Source: Diploptera punctata
Taxonomy: Eukaryota > Arthropoda > Insecta > Blattodea > Blaberidae
Reading direction: 5' to 3'
Length of the DNA: 64,000 bases
Assembly: GCA_030220185.1 (NCBI GenBank)
Contig: JASPKZ010003845.1
Location: 1,311,501 to 1,375,500 of the forward strand
In this document: positions 1 to 11,059 of the stretch, piece by piece
Numbering within the stretch: position 1 is the first letter of the stretch
How the letters are laid out: every line of letters starts with the position of its first letter
The notes under the pieces: generated by a model
The model's input: the letters and a program-made list of their open reading frames with translations, nothing else
What the model was told of the DNA's origin: nothing
Databases searched by the model: none
Program-made: the position numbers and the translations under genes

Positions 1-803
1 GTACGATGTGAAATGTTGGTTTAGATCGTCCAGTGATATGTTAATGCTCTCTCCTTTGGTTGTCGGCTGCCGTAGACCCATTGATCTAATATGTTTCCAC
101 ATATCACTTGCATTTGTGTTTGGATCAATGAGACTATGAGCATACCGCAATTTAGCGTTCCTAATGTTTTGATTCGTTTTGTTTCTTAATGTCTTATATT
201 GTCTTAAGTTAGCGTCACTTTTGTCCCGTCTATATTTCGAAAAGCAGCATCCCTCTCAGCCATCAGTAGTCGAATTTCGTGGGACATCCAGGGAGCTGGG
301 GATTTAGTAATTCGTCTAGTCTTCAAGGGGCATGTTTGTCGTAAAGTTCTAATATCTTATTGTTAATAATATTTATTGTTAAATTTAAGCAATTTTTCGT
401 CAATTGTGCGTAGGGTCCAAATATCATGCCACGGCATGTCGATAGCGTCTGCAATTAGAGCTTGCTGGTTAATATTTTTTTAATTTCGATACGTTAATAA
501 TTTAGGACGAGTCCTAGGACACTGGAGAGAGTATTCGATATATATGACGTCATGGGCTGATATGCCGGGGGCAGATATTTGTCCGTAGTTTATAATTTTC
601 TGTGAATTTGTCGTGGCTATGATGTCTATTAATGTATCAGTCGTCGATGTGTGATGGGTTGGTTGTAAAGGCAAGACATGCATATTGCATGCGTGAAATA
701 ATGCCAGTAGTTCTGATGTTGATGATGAGGAAGAAAGTAAGTTGGAGTTAAAGTCGCCCATTACTATAACATGCTGATAATGCGGCAGTAAACTTAATAA
801 AGG
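1..803 (-). mobile_element. LINE-B: APE endonuclease C-terminus and pre-RT linker, fragment
   Basis: On the minus strand the frame carries an endonuclease-type motif (VMGDFN) and an S-A-H motif (ISAHDV), as in the C-terminal half of the apurinic-type endonuclease of non-LTR retrotransposons. After one or two breaks near 360-375 it continues into a linker with SPAPWMSHEIRLLMAERD, NAKLRYAHSLIDPN and MWKHIRSMGL, typical of the segment before the reverse transcriptase in Jockey-like LINEs. The element runs off the window at position 1, so the RT itself is not seen. Family placement rests on motif style only. Confidence 0.75.
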
Positions 804-1150
804 CTTATAGTATATTATTGTTCTGAGTCCTCTTGCACTCCATATGTATGCATTTATATCTCGGCTTTTTAATGTGTTAGTAATTTTAAGTGGTAATTGT
901 TTGCAAATTGTTTGAGCTGTACTCCATTTTCATTTAAGTGCTATTCTCCAAATTTCCCCACTATTCCTGGTATTGGAATATTGCCTACTCTTGCATTAAA
1001 GTCACCGCATGTTACAACATAATCGTTTTTATTAATTGTTTCAAGTGTTTTTTTAATATCTTCATAGAAATGTTCAGTTTCATCTTTCTTATTCTCATCT
1101 GGGGCATATACACCTACTATTAAGAATGCATTCATTGGGCTTAACACAAT
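804..1150 (-). mobile_element. LINE-A: endonuclease fragment (CFDP2-like EEP)
   Basis: Minus-strand frame with IVGVYAPDENKKDE, CGDFNARVGN and, after one TAG stop near 945, HLNENGVQLKQFANN and YIWSARGLRTII. This is the order of motifs in the exonuclease-endonuclease-phosphatase domain of RTE/BovB-like LINEs (often annotated as craniofacial development protein 2-like). It ends inside the usual R-S-I-I-D-Y motif and is joined in frame to LINE-B at about 804. The N-terminal start of the domain is missing. Confidence 0.75.
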
Positions 1151-1279
1151 CAAAAACATAGCCTACCGTAAATAAAAGCTGCCAACCGAATTACAGTTGG
1201 GCAAGCTAATTCTTGTCCTAAATTGAATGTTGAGGGAGGTTGTGGCATCATATGAAATACTGCTTCGTCCTAGTAAACA

Positions 1280-1335
1280 TGCTAGTCTCTTGTTCCGAAG
1301 TTCCACGGTTCAAACTCGGTCGAGATTTTTAATTA
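1280..1335 (+). repeat. possible SINE head (tRNA B-box-like)
   Basis: A GGTTCAAACTCG sequence near 1310 resembles a pol III B box preceded by a degenerate A-box-like stretch. No second copy is recognisable in the window and no tail is defined, so the call is weak. Confidence 0.25.
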
Positions 1336-1583
1336 TGTAAAATACTGAACATGACTTCCTTCACTAGGAATGTGAAGCTGTGAGTTGCAGTATGTTTATA
1401 ACACATAAAAATTTTGAAAATCTGTAAAGGAAGCCTCTGAACAAAATGTGTCTGGTTTCTCGCGCTCAACTCTTTAAAGTGCAATGCAGTGACCTCAGTA
1501 GAGAAAGATTCTCTCCCGATAAGTCGTCCCCTTGTAACACCAGAGAGGTGGGAGTTACGTACAAAGGAAGAAATTAAACAGAG

Positions 1584-1584
<1 letters not shown>

Positions 1585-1647
<63 letters not shown>

Positions 1648-1649
1648 TA
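1585..1649 (+). repeat. (GT)n(AT)n microsatellite
   Basis: About 18 GT units are followed directly by about 12 AT units. Both apparent reading frames here (His-Thr or Tyr-Ile runs) are artefacts of the simple repeat. Confidence 0.97.
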
Positions 1650-1662
1650 AAATTAAATAGCC

Positions 1663-1867
1663 ATATGGAAGCCTCTTGTAGGAAAACCAGAGGGAAAATA
1701 CCCAGGCAGACCAAGAATGGGGTGGGAGAACAATATTAACCATGATTTAAAAGGAAGTATATTGTACAGGGGATGATTGGAAAACACTAGCTCATGATAG
1801 GGATTATGGAGAGTTTATGTCCGCGCGGCCATGAACCTACGGGTTCGATAGTGCAAGTGAGGTAGTT
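1663..1867 (+). mobile_element. LINE-C 3' end fragment
   Basis: This matches the 3' end shared by at least ten copies in the window: a degraded C-terminal coding segment (VGKPEG..PGRPRMGWENNIN, then LREV..TG.DWK.L..DR) followed by the terminal motif GAACCTACGGGTTCGATAGTG. It is 5' truncated at the microsatellite, as expected for incomplete target-primed reverse transcription. Confidence 0.8.
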
Positions 1868-1874
1868 ATATTTA

Positions 1875-1965
1875 GCAGATTCCACAACATATTCCTGAAC
1901 GCAATTAATCTGTCATTCTCCTCTACATCTATCTTTCTTTACAATCTCCATCGTTCTGGTTTCAC
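1875..1965 (-). mobile_element. LINE-E 3' fragment, short
   Basis: The words AACGCAATTAATCTG, TTCTCCTCTACATCT and CAATCTCCATCGT match the minus-strand LINE-E copies at 27745 and 42730, where the same stretch encodes the RT C-terminus. Only about 90 bases remain. Confidence 0.55.
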
Positions 1966-2164
1966 CTTCTTCTTTCTCTTCGTGATTATCATCATGATCG
2001 TCTCTCGTACAACACACTTTACACTCCTCTCTGTACACAATACAAGAATACATCATCTTCGTAAAGCGAACTGTCGAAGAGATGCGTAAATTGAAAATAA
2101 ATCTCATTAACGCCATTTATCCGTCCAGCGCGGAAACGGAAGCACGAAAAATACAGTAAAAAGT

Positions 2165-2440
2165 AAAGTGATCCCACAACAGGTCCGGAGACCCTTGGGG
2201 TAGTAGGAGGTTAAGGCTCCCACTTTTTCTAGACAATCGGCACTTTATGTCAGCCGGGTTGTCAGCCCTGCGTGACGGCCGCCTTTACCCCCAGAACAAG
2301 CGTCTGGTACTCATTTCCGTTAGAGGCTGAGTCGATCCCAGGTCCATAGTGCCGCCAGAGGGTTTGGGTCAGTTTAAAAATCCTGACCCCAACGGGACTT
2401 GAACCCTCGACCCTCCGGCTTGTAGCCCAGTGCCTTACGA
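2165..2440 (-). repeat. SINE-E (tRNA-derived)
   Basis: On the minus strand a tRNA-like head has a B box (GGTTCAAGTCCC) about 2400, followed by a body (GGGGTCAGGATTTTTAAAC...) that is shared with a plus-strand copy at 44000-44255. Shared words include CTCAGCCTCTAA in one orientation and the GTTCTGGGG segment. The A box is degenerate. Confidence 0.65.
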
Positions 2441-2459
2441 AAAATACAGTGAGTGGCAT

Positions 2460-4240
2460 TACAATACACAGACACGTTAACCATCATATATTTTCCAGCC
2501 ATATTCTTTGTAAACAATTGGAATTAACTTTTTCTCATTTTTTTTTTAATTTAGCACATAATATTGCGGACTTAGATTATATGTAACAAGTCCTAATAGT
2601 AATAGGACTTTATTAGACTAAACGTAAGATATATACAATGTTATTTACAAATATGGGTCGCATGGGCAGTAAGTCGTACATGCTGTTGACAGTCCATTAC
2701 AATAAAGTAATATTTGGTAATAGTATACAGAAAAACAAAAAGAAAACAATAATATTACAATTACATAAAGAAAACACAATGATATTACAGTTACATAATA
2801 ATACAATGACATTATACATTAATTAAGTTATGTAGAATTATTAAGAATTAATGGTATTGCATTTTGATTACATGTATTTATTCATGAATGACTGTTCATA
2901 TTTTCCGCGTTTTGTCCAGAAATTTACCCAAGTTTATCCAATTTTCTGGATTACCATTAACTACCAATCTTTCACGATTTGAATTTAGAAATCTTTCCGA
3001 TAATAACTGACGCCTCCAATATTCTAAATCGTTATATGTTCCTAATATGAAAGATGATTTTCTATTATTTATTATCTTTTAATTTGTGTGTTGCAGGTGA
3101 GTGCTAAAACCAGTTCATTGCTGACATTCTTGATTGTAAGTAATACAAATAGTTACTTAAGCTCTAAGGGAGGTGTGGATTCTAATAACAGTCCAAGACG
3201 GTTTTTGATCTCAGCTTTGTGATAGTCAAAATGTAGCTTGAGACTGTTCATTGAATTGTCTTAATCCCTCAGATTTCATGTAGGCCTAATATTTCTTCTA
3301 ATCACTGATTCTAAAATAGTTAATTATGACTTATTATTTTAATTTTATACTCATTTGTATCAAAACAGTTGATGTTAAATTAAACTTAAGTAGAATTTCC
3401 AATTCAAAATGTAAGTTTCTAGACATTTTATCTTGACTCTTGATGCAAATCCCATATCTACCATATTGTAAAGAAATTAACTTAAATTTTATATATGTTG
3501 AGAACTCTTACTCAATGGGACAGGAAATCCTTATTAACAATATAGTCATATTTAGTTATCTGAATTGTGGCATTTTTTTTTTGTGGAGCAACTATAATTA
3601 TTAGACTTTTTTTATTCTACAGAACAGAGCAATTAGAATTGTTAGAGGTGCAGTTGAAGGATATAACTAAATTACAAATCGAAAAAGTCTTACGTATTCC
3701 ACTGTTAACCATTTAGTGTGAATAATTACAACAATAATTATGGTGAAATAGTTTTACATCATTATCTACTCACTTTTAACGTCATCCATTGTTTTAATTA
3801 TACATTCCCTTCAGGGTATATTTAATTAATTAAACATTTGTATTGATAATGAAAATAAATTAATGAACATTTTACTATTTTTATCACTCCTCATGGAAGT
3901 AGTTATAGAATTCACTGTAAACCCGTTTTTATAAAATTAGGAATTCTTACTCTGGCATCAATGTGCGTATTTAATTGCTTACTTTACATAAAAAAGTTTT
4001 ACACAAATATATGTGCTGTAGCCTATATATCTTCATTACTATCATATTAATAATAACATATATCTAAAGAAATGTAAATTTAATAAAACTTAAAATAGTA
4101 ATGAGATGATATCCCTTATAATGTTCAGTACTCTTCTAGATGTTATAAATAATATTCCAGTTTCAAAATTTAAAAGATCAATTAAAACAGTACGCTGGTA
4201 GGAATAATGAAATTATTTAACCGTGAAAATACAACCGTCA
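2460..4240. other. AT-rich interval, no assigned gene
   Basis: Long AT-rich sequence with many stops in all frames. The only item worth noting is a possible exon at 2894-3062 on the minus strand, listed separately. The open frame at 2638-2826 is a low-complexity run rich in Asn, Lys and Leu and I do not treat it as coding. Confidence 0.6.
2894..3062 (-). CDS. possible terminal exon, unidentified protein
   Basis: The minus strand has about 55 codons with ordinary amino acid composition in an otherwise AT-rich interval: LGTYNDLEYWRRQLLSERF, then RLVVNGNPENWINLGKFLD and a TGA stop near 2896. An AATAAA lies about 15 bases after the stop, and an AG dinucleotide precedes the block. There is no initiator Met and the acceptor lacks a strong pyrimidine tract. 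I do not recognise the family. It could be the last exon of a host gene or a fragment of an unknown transposon protein. Confidence 0.25.
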
Positions 4241-4330
4241 AGAATCGCGGGCATGGGTACCATTGGGATAAATTTTCTGGGGGTAAATAATCCACCATTC
4301 GCATCTCCGGGCGGGAACTATTTCAGGGAA
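4235..4330. repeat. possible dispersed repeat fragment
   Basis: A short GC-richer block (GGTACCATTGGGAT, CATCTCCGGGCGGGAAC) stands out from its AT-rich surroundings and has the look of a fragment of a dispersed element. No other copy was found in the window. Confidence 0.2.
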
Positions 4331-4349
4331 TCCAGTCAGAAAATGTAGT

Positions 4350-6480
4350 TCGCTCTCTAATATTCGAAATAAAGAAATAAAAAATAATACAAATATATAT
4401 TATGTGCCACATGTCTATATAAGTTATATGAATGAATCGTGAAGTATATAATTATAATTTTTGGTAGATTAAATAAGTATTGTTTATTTCTTACGCATAC
4501 GCAATGAAGAATGCGTTGGAATTGCAATTGTTTAAAAACTGACGCCTCTGTATAATATTTTAAACAGTAGAGTGGAAAACCTTTGCAAAGCGGAGAGAAA
4601 TAATTTTGAATGTTTTCAAACAGTTTAGTGAAATAAAGTCCCACATTAGCCATTGAGGATGTGCTGAAATAACAGCAGAATTTACAGATAAGTCAGAATG
4701 AAGCATAAATTCTGCTCCAATGAAATTGTAAACAAAGGATATTTGTTTTACACCAGGGAAGAATGGAAAAACCAGGTTTGAGGTTCAGTACGACGAGTTC
4801 GTAAAAAGTGCTGTGTGGGTTAGGTAGGATATATTTTTTTAATGACGATAAATGAAATGTTATAGGCTATTTTGTAAATAGTGATACCAACTTGCCAAAT
4901 TTTAAATATAATAGTTTCCATATATTTCTGGACGTGACAGGCTTTAAATGTGTTGAAAGAAATCGATAAAAATCGTAATAGATCGCGAAGATATTCTGAT
5001 GTGCCGTAGGAAATATCTAAGGGAAATTCTAGTAACTTATATGACACCATAGTACGTAACTACGTACCTCATTGTCAGTTTAGAAAAACCAGCAGTGAAG
5101 AAACGGAAGAAGATGACGAGGAGGAACCATTTCAAACAATCCACGTCGTATCTGAATCTGATTAGGTAAGCCCTTATAAAATTTTGTTACACCATTTTTC
5201 TTTATCATAAATAAATGAATGCTTGCCCCGAAAAGAGATCTAACCCATAAACAACAAATTGTTGGGTAAACGAAAAAAAGATTAATGTTCATTATGAGAA
5301 TATTACCTTTATTATATCATATACATTTTAACTTCTCATCCTATTGGAATCGTATACAGTCAATTTGAATGCAAAATAACATGCTAATAAGTAAATATTA
5401 ACAATTTAATGCAGAATTGAGTGGAAAATCTATCTATATCCTTAGAGTGGAAAAAAATGTAACACATATTTAACTAAAAATGCTACAATTAGAAATAGAA
5501 AGTACATATGGAACACTGATTCAGTTAGAAAATATCCTAACTCTATCAGTTTTCAATATTTATTTTCCATTTAATGTTATTTCGTTACATTCGTTGTGTC
5601 TTTCTTACTTTCACTCAATTTCTCTAAGATTCTGATTAGAATTAACGGAACTATGGTGGAATGAATTTGCACATGTGCAATAATTGTTTTTCTGCACTAT
5701 GACTTGAATAACTGTTTTCGCCATTTTGTTACAGATAGATCACTATTCGCATGGAAGCCAACTTCTAAAAATAAATAAAACAGGTCTGGAAGAGAGTATG
5801 GATAATTTTACATCCACCATGCCGTGATATTCTCCGAATAGATCACTAATCTACTAAAACTCAACTTTCGAATTTTTGTTGTTAGATCTCTTTTCGGGGC
5901 AACTATTCAAATAAGAAGTGAAGGAATTTCCTAATTATTTGTACTAGGCCTATCTTATCTTGTATTCAGTCTTATTTCCCGTAAAATACGATGTTGCCTA
6001 AGAACAATGTTTCTTCCGTAAACAATTCACTCATATGGCTGGTGAAGGTAGTAGGCTACCACGATTCCCCCAATAGAGGTAGTCCGCGGAGTAATACCTT
6101 ATGCAAGTTTGTTTACAATACAAGTGGAACTTATCTCGGAATTAGTATATGAATGAAAGTTACCTTACCTCCATTGGGTGGGAAATTCTAGTTAATCGTC
6201 AACACAGAACAACAATATAGGCCTATTATACTTATCATAGCGTGAGTGTAGAAATAATGTTCACGATCTAAGCCTAAGTTATGAACTATTGCAAAGCTTA
6301 CATAATATTTAGTTCACTTCTAAATAAACAACAGTCAGATTTTCAAGAATTGGGCTTGTTGTGAGTACTCGTGTTATCTGCTACGGTTGGATACACGTAA
6401 GGAAGAATGAATGAGAAGAATTTTACGATAACTGTGCTACAAGGAAATACGTTATCATCTTCACTTCAAAGTATAGGCAT
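4350..6480. other. AT-rich interval with one weak exon candidate
   Basis: Frames at 4357-4653, 4820-5050 and 5080-5292 have no recognisable motifs and biased composition. One segment at 5089-5168 has splice-like borders and is listed separately. I see no repeats or RNA genes here. Confidence 0.5.
5089..5168 (+). CDS. possible short exon with acidic C-terminus
   Basis: The sequence CTCATTGTCAG precedes a block that reads RKTSSEETEEDDEEEPFQT and ends VSESD-stop. The stop overlaps a good donor-like GTAAG (TTAG/GTAAGC). Either the block is a terminal exon with an acidic tail, or it is an internal exon read in the second open frame. No homologue is recognised and no neighbouring exon is identified, so this is only a candidate. 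Confidence 0.2.
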
Positions 6481-6484
6481 TGAA

Positions 6485-6960
6485 TTGTCTGCTCCGTCTT
6501 CATGTACTTTCCAGCCATCTTGTTCTAGGTCTACCCACTGATCTGTTTCCACTACTTTATAACTCAGTATTTGTTTGGTTAATCATGTTATTGGAATTCC
6601 TTCTAGATATTCTTTCCGCTGTTGTTTATAATATTTTAATTCATCATTCAAATTAAACATTTCTAATTCCTCTCATATTTCTTCATTTTTTACGTGATCT
6701 AGTTTTGTACATACTTGAACTCCTCTCAAGAATTTCATTTCTGAAGTTTACTTTCTTTCAACTTCCATAGGATATGACCAGCACAGCCATAGTTTTATAA
6801 AATTTTAATTTCGTGTCTCTTCTAATTTTATTTTTAGAATTCCAATTAATTGTTTCACATATTATCTGAAATTTGACTAATTTTATATCTGTAGGCCTAT
6901 CATAACCTTTATCATATACAATATATCTTAAATAATTAAAGTGGTTTTCTTGTTTTATAA
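6485..6960 (-). mobile_element. LINE RT C-terminus, decayed
   Basis: Minus-strand translation shows VKFQIICETINWNSKNKIRR and TKLKFYKTMAV, the post-catalytic region of an RTE-like RT. The same block is better preserved at 34791-35285 (FQMICGTIHKTLKNKTRR). Frameshifts and stops follow. The 5' part, with the catalytic motifs, is absent. Confidence 0.65.
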
Positions 6961-7017
6961 CTGATTATTACGAAATAAAAAGTCATTAAAATATATGGCT
7001 TCCGCATTTATGATATG

Positions 7018-7728
7018 CAGAGTGTTTCAGAATAAGCATTACAGATTTCTAGGGATTGTAGAAGGGACTTGGTAGACAGTTTTGACACGGAACACATCCG
7101 AAAACATATAATTTCGATGTAAAATAGGTTTGAAGATCGAAACACAATGGGCTGATATCGTGTGTCTTGCGTTTAAAAATACTATAAATGGTATAATATG
7201 TATTGAAACAATTGGAAATATAATTCGACCAGGAACTTCAGTAGTCCGACTTGCAGCTAATATAATTGCAGGACATTTATTATTAACACTTTTACGCAAC
7301 ACTGGGCCTTCCCTCTCGGCCTCTCTTCTGTCCCTGCTCTTAATTATTAGACTTCTAGGCGTTGTACTACACGTGTGGTGCCACGTGGCGCCCTGTTGTT
7401 CGTTGCACAAAATGTACCTGCGACGCGCGTTTTCATACACACGCCCCACAAGACCTGTTGTATGCTCAATAATGTCTGCTGCCGCCAGAATTCGTGCAAG
7501 AAGATTTTCCTCCGACTCGAAAAGTATGGTTATAATACAACTCTAGAAGTCTGTAATACTTATTCCGAAACACAAGACACACGATATCAACCCATTATGT
7601 TTCGATCTTCAAACTTATTTTACATCGAAATGGTACGTTTCCGGACATGGGTTCCTCATCAAAACTTTATCTACTAAGTCTTCTCTACAACTGCTAGAAG
7701 TCTGTAATACTTATTCTGAAATACCCTG
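7018..7728 (-). mobile_element. internally deleted mariner-like element with ~150-bp inverted ends
   Basis: The left end (CAGAGTGTTTCAGAATAAG) and the reverse complement of the right end (CAGGGTATTTCAGAATAAG) match for about 150 bases with indels, including a shared TTTCGATGTAAAATA block. The right end abuts TA. The centre keeps a minus-strand frame (136 codons at 7039-7449, extended upstream) with [18 protein letters not shown] and CNEQQG, which resembles the last residues of a DDE_3/mariner transposase. The catalytic part is missing, so this is non-autonomous. The inner end of the right arm is duplicated (CTAGAAGTCTGTAATACTTA occurs twice). Confidence 0.6.
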
Positions 7729-7994
7729 TATAATTCGTTAATCAAGATAGCGTATCACCCAACAATTTCAAACTAGTAATACCGTACTCCCTTTCAAATT
7801 TAAATTATCTGTGATTTAGTACCTTTGGATAACACATGACATCGCGTATGATAACAAAACAGCATATTTACTATAGAGTCTGAGCTACATACATCTAGGC
7901 CGGTCCACCACCCCTTGGGATACCTCGGTCATCATGACCATACTCCCAAGTCCCAGACTATCCTCCCTACCTAGTTTGCGTCCACATTCAAAGT

Positions 7995-8985
7995 TCTCGG
8001 CTTGAAACCAACACCTCTAGGGAGAAGGTGTTGGAATTGCAACTGCTGGGAATTGCTGAGCTTCGCTCATTCCTGACGACCCCACTGTTGGTCCACGGGC
8101 TCCTTGAGCCTAGCCTGGAGGACTATTGTCGCAGATCCACCGACCGTTCCCCTGTTCTGCCTCCAGGGACGTACCGGTATCCTGCAGCCGTTGTGAGACC
8201 GGCTAGGGCTTGAGTCCACAAGCCCCACAGTGTGAGACTTTAGTACATCCAGGTGCTTATCTCCTGGAGACCCCACAGTTTGTCCACGAGCCCGTAGGCT
8301 TAGCCAGGAACCAATACAGTTGCTCCCTCTGCACTGGTCCCTGGTATGCTCCAACAGATGAGCAATAGTAGGGCAAGGCGCACAACTCCTGCCGACCCCA
8401 CTAATGGTTCACGAATCCCTTGGACCTGGCCGGGAGGACTGTCTAGCAGATCCACCGACCTTTCCCCCAGTGCACCAACTGGGGACGTGTTTGGTTGCTG
8501 AAGTGGGTCCAGCCTGAGCATTAGTACGTCAGGTCGCTCAACTCCTGACGACCTCACAGATTGTCCTTGGGTCACTCGGTCCCAGAGTCGGCGCTAACCC
8601 ACCAACAAAGACCGCGCTTCCTCCTTTCCCGAGCTTATTGACCTGGTGGTAATTCCCAGCATTACGCCCGGTATTGTCCCAACCAGCCCGTTCGCAAGAC
8701 TAGGCCTAGTCGTGTCGCTGCTGTGAGACCAGCCCACTGAGCAATGTAGGCATCCAGGGTGCTCATCGCCCATAGTGCCCCCACAGTGGTCCTCGGGTTC
8801 ATTGACCAACAGAAAGGAGCTTCTGATCTCCAGTCCCCCACCGCTTCGCCACGGCGGCCGCTGAGCCCGCTGTGGGCCAGGAAAGGTGAGCTTTAGTACA
8901 ACAGGGCGCTCGTCTCCTGTTGACCCCACTTATGGTCCGCGAGTCCATCGGACTTGGATGGGAGGACTGACAAGCAGATCCACCA
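7995..8985. repeat. degenerate GC-rich tandem array (~150-bp units)
   Basis: A GC-rich block in AT-rich surroundings. Variants of GAGCNTTAGTAC..CAGG occur at about 8228, 8357, 8516, 8737 and 8887; variants of CTCCTGACGACCCCAC at about 8069, 8257, 8383, 8536, 8757 and 8909; AGCAGATCCACCGACC recurs at about 8132, 8445 and 8968. Spacing is irregular (about 130-220), with two alternating subtypes. Four long open frames overlap it in different phases, which fits base composition rather than coding. Confidence 0.7.
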
Positions 8986-9027
8986 TACAGTATGACATAT
9001 ATAGAATGAGGTGAAGTTTTGATATAC

Positions 9028-9944
9028 AGTAAAAGCTCCTTATTCACGTTCCCTTATTCGCGTTTTTGTTATTCGCGGGTTAAAAAATTGCAGCACAGTT
9101 CATGTAGGCTATTCGCGGCTAAATAAGTATTTATTCGCGGATCCAATCAATATATTAGAAGGATTAGTGTCCTTTATTAACGCAGTGGCAAATTCTTTTA
9201 CTACAGGCACGTGCCAAGGCGGCTTTTACAAAGAGCGATTCAAACCAAATGGACTAATTAATATCAAAGTAAAAGAAATCTTATTGTCACTAAGCCTAAA
9301 GTTCGTTGCTCAAAGTCACTGCAGCCGTACTTCACGTGCCGCTATATCCGATGATAAATGCCGCCCCCGCCATGATCGGTGTTTTATTGTTTCAATTTGT
9401 CATTCGTTGCAATAATTTTGAATGAATAACACGCGTCTCTTCTGCTTTGTTATCAATTTATAATGTCGAGTAAAAGGAAAGAAAATTAGTTCCGAAGCTG
9501 AAAAAAGGAGTGTTGCCGTTTAAAGTAAAAATAGAAATGATTGGCCGTTTACGCGTTGGCGAGTCGTTTGCATCCATATCACGCAATGTTTCAATGTTAA
9601 TAAATCAACTATACGATTCATCAAGAAATCCGAAGACAAAAAATGGAATTCTATCGCTGAATTCACAGCTGAATATAAATCGAAATTGAAAACCTTTAAA
9701 ACCCGGCAAAACAGGAAAATATTACCAAGTTCTTTAAGCCCTTGCCTAAGCCTGACATTGATAATTAATAGAAATTGTTCAAAATCGCTTGTTAATTGAT
9801 TTTATTTTGATAATTTGAATTTTATTTTGGAACCTTGGAACATATCCCCTATATTTACATACAAATTACCATTCCATATTCGCGCTTTCTGTATTCGTGG
9901 CAAATTTGAGGAACGTATCCCCCGCGAATAAGGAGTTTTTACTG
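9028..9944 (+). mobile_element. Tigger/pogo-type DNA transposon, non-autonomous (copy 1)
   Basis: Terminal inverted repeats CAGTAAAAGCTCCTTATTC (left) and GAATAAGGAGTTTTTACTG (right) are flanked by TA on both sides. Motifs TTATTCGCG and ATTCGCGG recur near both ends. From about 9463 the plus strand keeps remnants of a pogo-like N-terminal DNA-binding domain (MSSKRKE, then VGESFASISRNVS and STIRFIKKSEDK in shifted frames). The catalytic domain is lacking. Length is 917 bp. Confidence 0.85.
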
Positions 9945-10124
9945 TATAGAATTTTGAAGCAGCTTATAAAACAATTGTACATTTGTAGAAATAATTAATG
10001 AATGGTAAATGTAGTTGTCTTCTTAAATTTACCTGCTCTTGGGGTATTTTTAGACTTATCGACATAGCTAGCTTGTTGTTAATACTTGAAAATGCTTCAC
10101 TTGTTTCTAAAAATGGCGCTCACG

Positions 10125-10170
10125 ACTCTTGACCGAGAGAAATTATGACGTCACGCGAGCTGAAGTGTTG
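10125..10170. promoter_or_regulatory. isolated CRE-like TGACGTCA site
   Basis: TGACGTCACG lies near 10147 in a slightly GC-richer block with GGCGCTC words. A single 8-base palindrome can arise by chance in 64 kb; there is no adjacent gene model. Confidence 0.15.
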
Positions 10171-10773
10171 GGAAATAATTGAATAACGTTCTTCACTCTG
10201 ATTCACAATCTTTACCTCTAGAGGCGCTGTGCTCCATTGAATTAACTTTATTTTCGTTGTAACCTGTCTTGTTTTTTTTTTAATTTCTATTTACGTAAAT
10301 ACGACGTATTGCCTTATTCTACAAGTTTTATTTTATTAGCTTACATCAAGAAAACAGTGTTAATTTCGTGCTAGTCTTGCAAATCTCTCACAAAACACCG
10401 AATTAGTAGTAAACCACTGAAGAAAATAAGCTTAATTAAAGTTTGCTGGACAAAGAGAAGGGTGCGTGCAGGCAATCAGTTTTCAGATAATTTTGAAATA
10501 CACAGTGTATTAAATCAGGAAGATGCACTATACCAGGGGTCACCAATTATATTTCATGGAGGTCCATTTTCAAAGTAGTAAATTCAGTCGAGATCCGGAA
10601 CGACAATTGATTAAACATACGAAGCTTTCATTGAGTAATCAATATTATAAGGAAATTATTTAAATTATTTTATGGGTATGAATTGCAAAAATTAAACAAA
10701 ACACGTGGTAAATACTAAAAGGATACACAGTTACTAATTATAATAATTATTTATAAGTCTATAATAAACTTAG

Positions 10774-11025
10774 ATAGTCCAGGACTTGTAGAGGGGACTA
10801 AGTTGATAATATTCCAAGTCTTGGAACACTCGATAGGGAAATTTCGATTTAGACGAATCACAAAGCTATTATTTGTTGAGACACGTGACGTACGTTCAGG
10901 CAATGCTTGTTTTCAAACGGCTGTAGCACGGACCGGACATGGTTTCCAATTCTAAATATTATCAACTCAGTCTCCTCTACAAGTCCTAGAAGTTTGTAAG
11001 GGGTATTTTAGAGAACTCTGTATGG
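10774..11025. mobile_element. short foldback element related to the 7018 element
   Basis: The arm near 10781-10818 (ACTTGTAGAGGGGACT..TTGATAATATT) is inverted at 10954-10992 (AATATTATCAACTCAGTCTCC..ACAAGT). The right flank CTAGAAGTTTGTAAGGGGTA resembles the end of the 7018 element. No coding sequence is present. Confidence 0.55.
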
Positions 11026-11059
11026 TCAGAGTAATATTTAAATATCTCACTTCACAAAT

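Noticed and set aside
1329..1743. Open frames with poly-His-Thr and poly-Tyr-Ile
   Set aside because: They are translations of (GT)n and (AT)n microsatellites.
3080..3110. Splice-like TTGCAG/GTGAGT on the plus strand
   Set aside because: The donor directly follows the acceptor, leaving no exon between them; probably chance.
7130..7677. Plus-strand frames of 138 and 100 codons
   Set aside because: Shadows of the mariner-like C-terminal frame on the other strand and of the inverted arms.
8028..8929. Several 60-110 codon frames on both strands
   Set aside because: They overlap in different phases within a GC-rich tandem array; low stop frequency follows from composition.
10140..10160. CRE palindrome as evidence for a promoter
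   Set aside because: One short site without an adjacent gene model; listed only at very low confidence.
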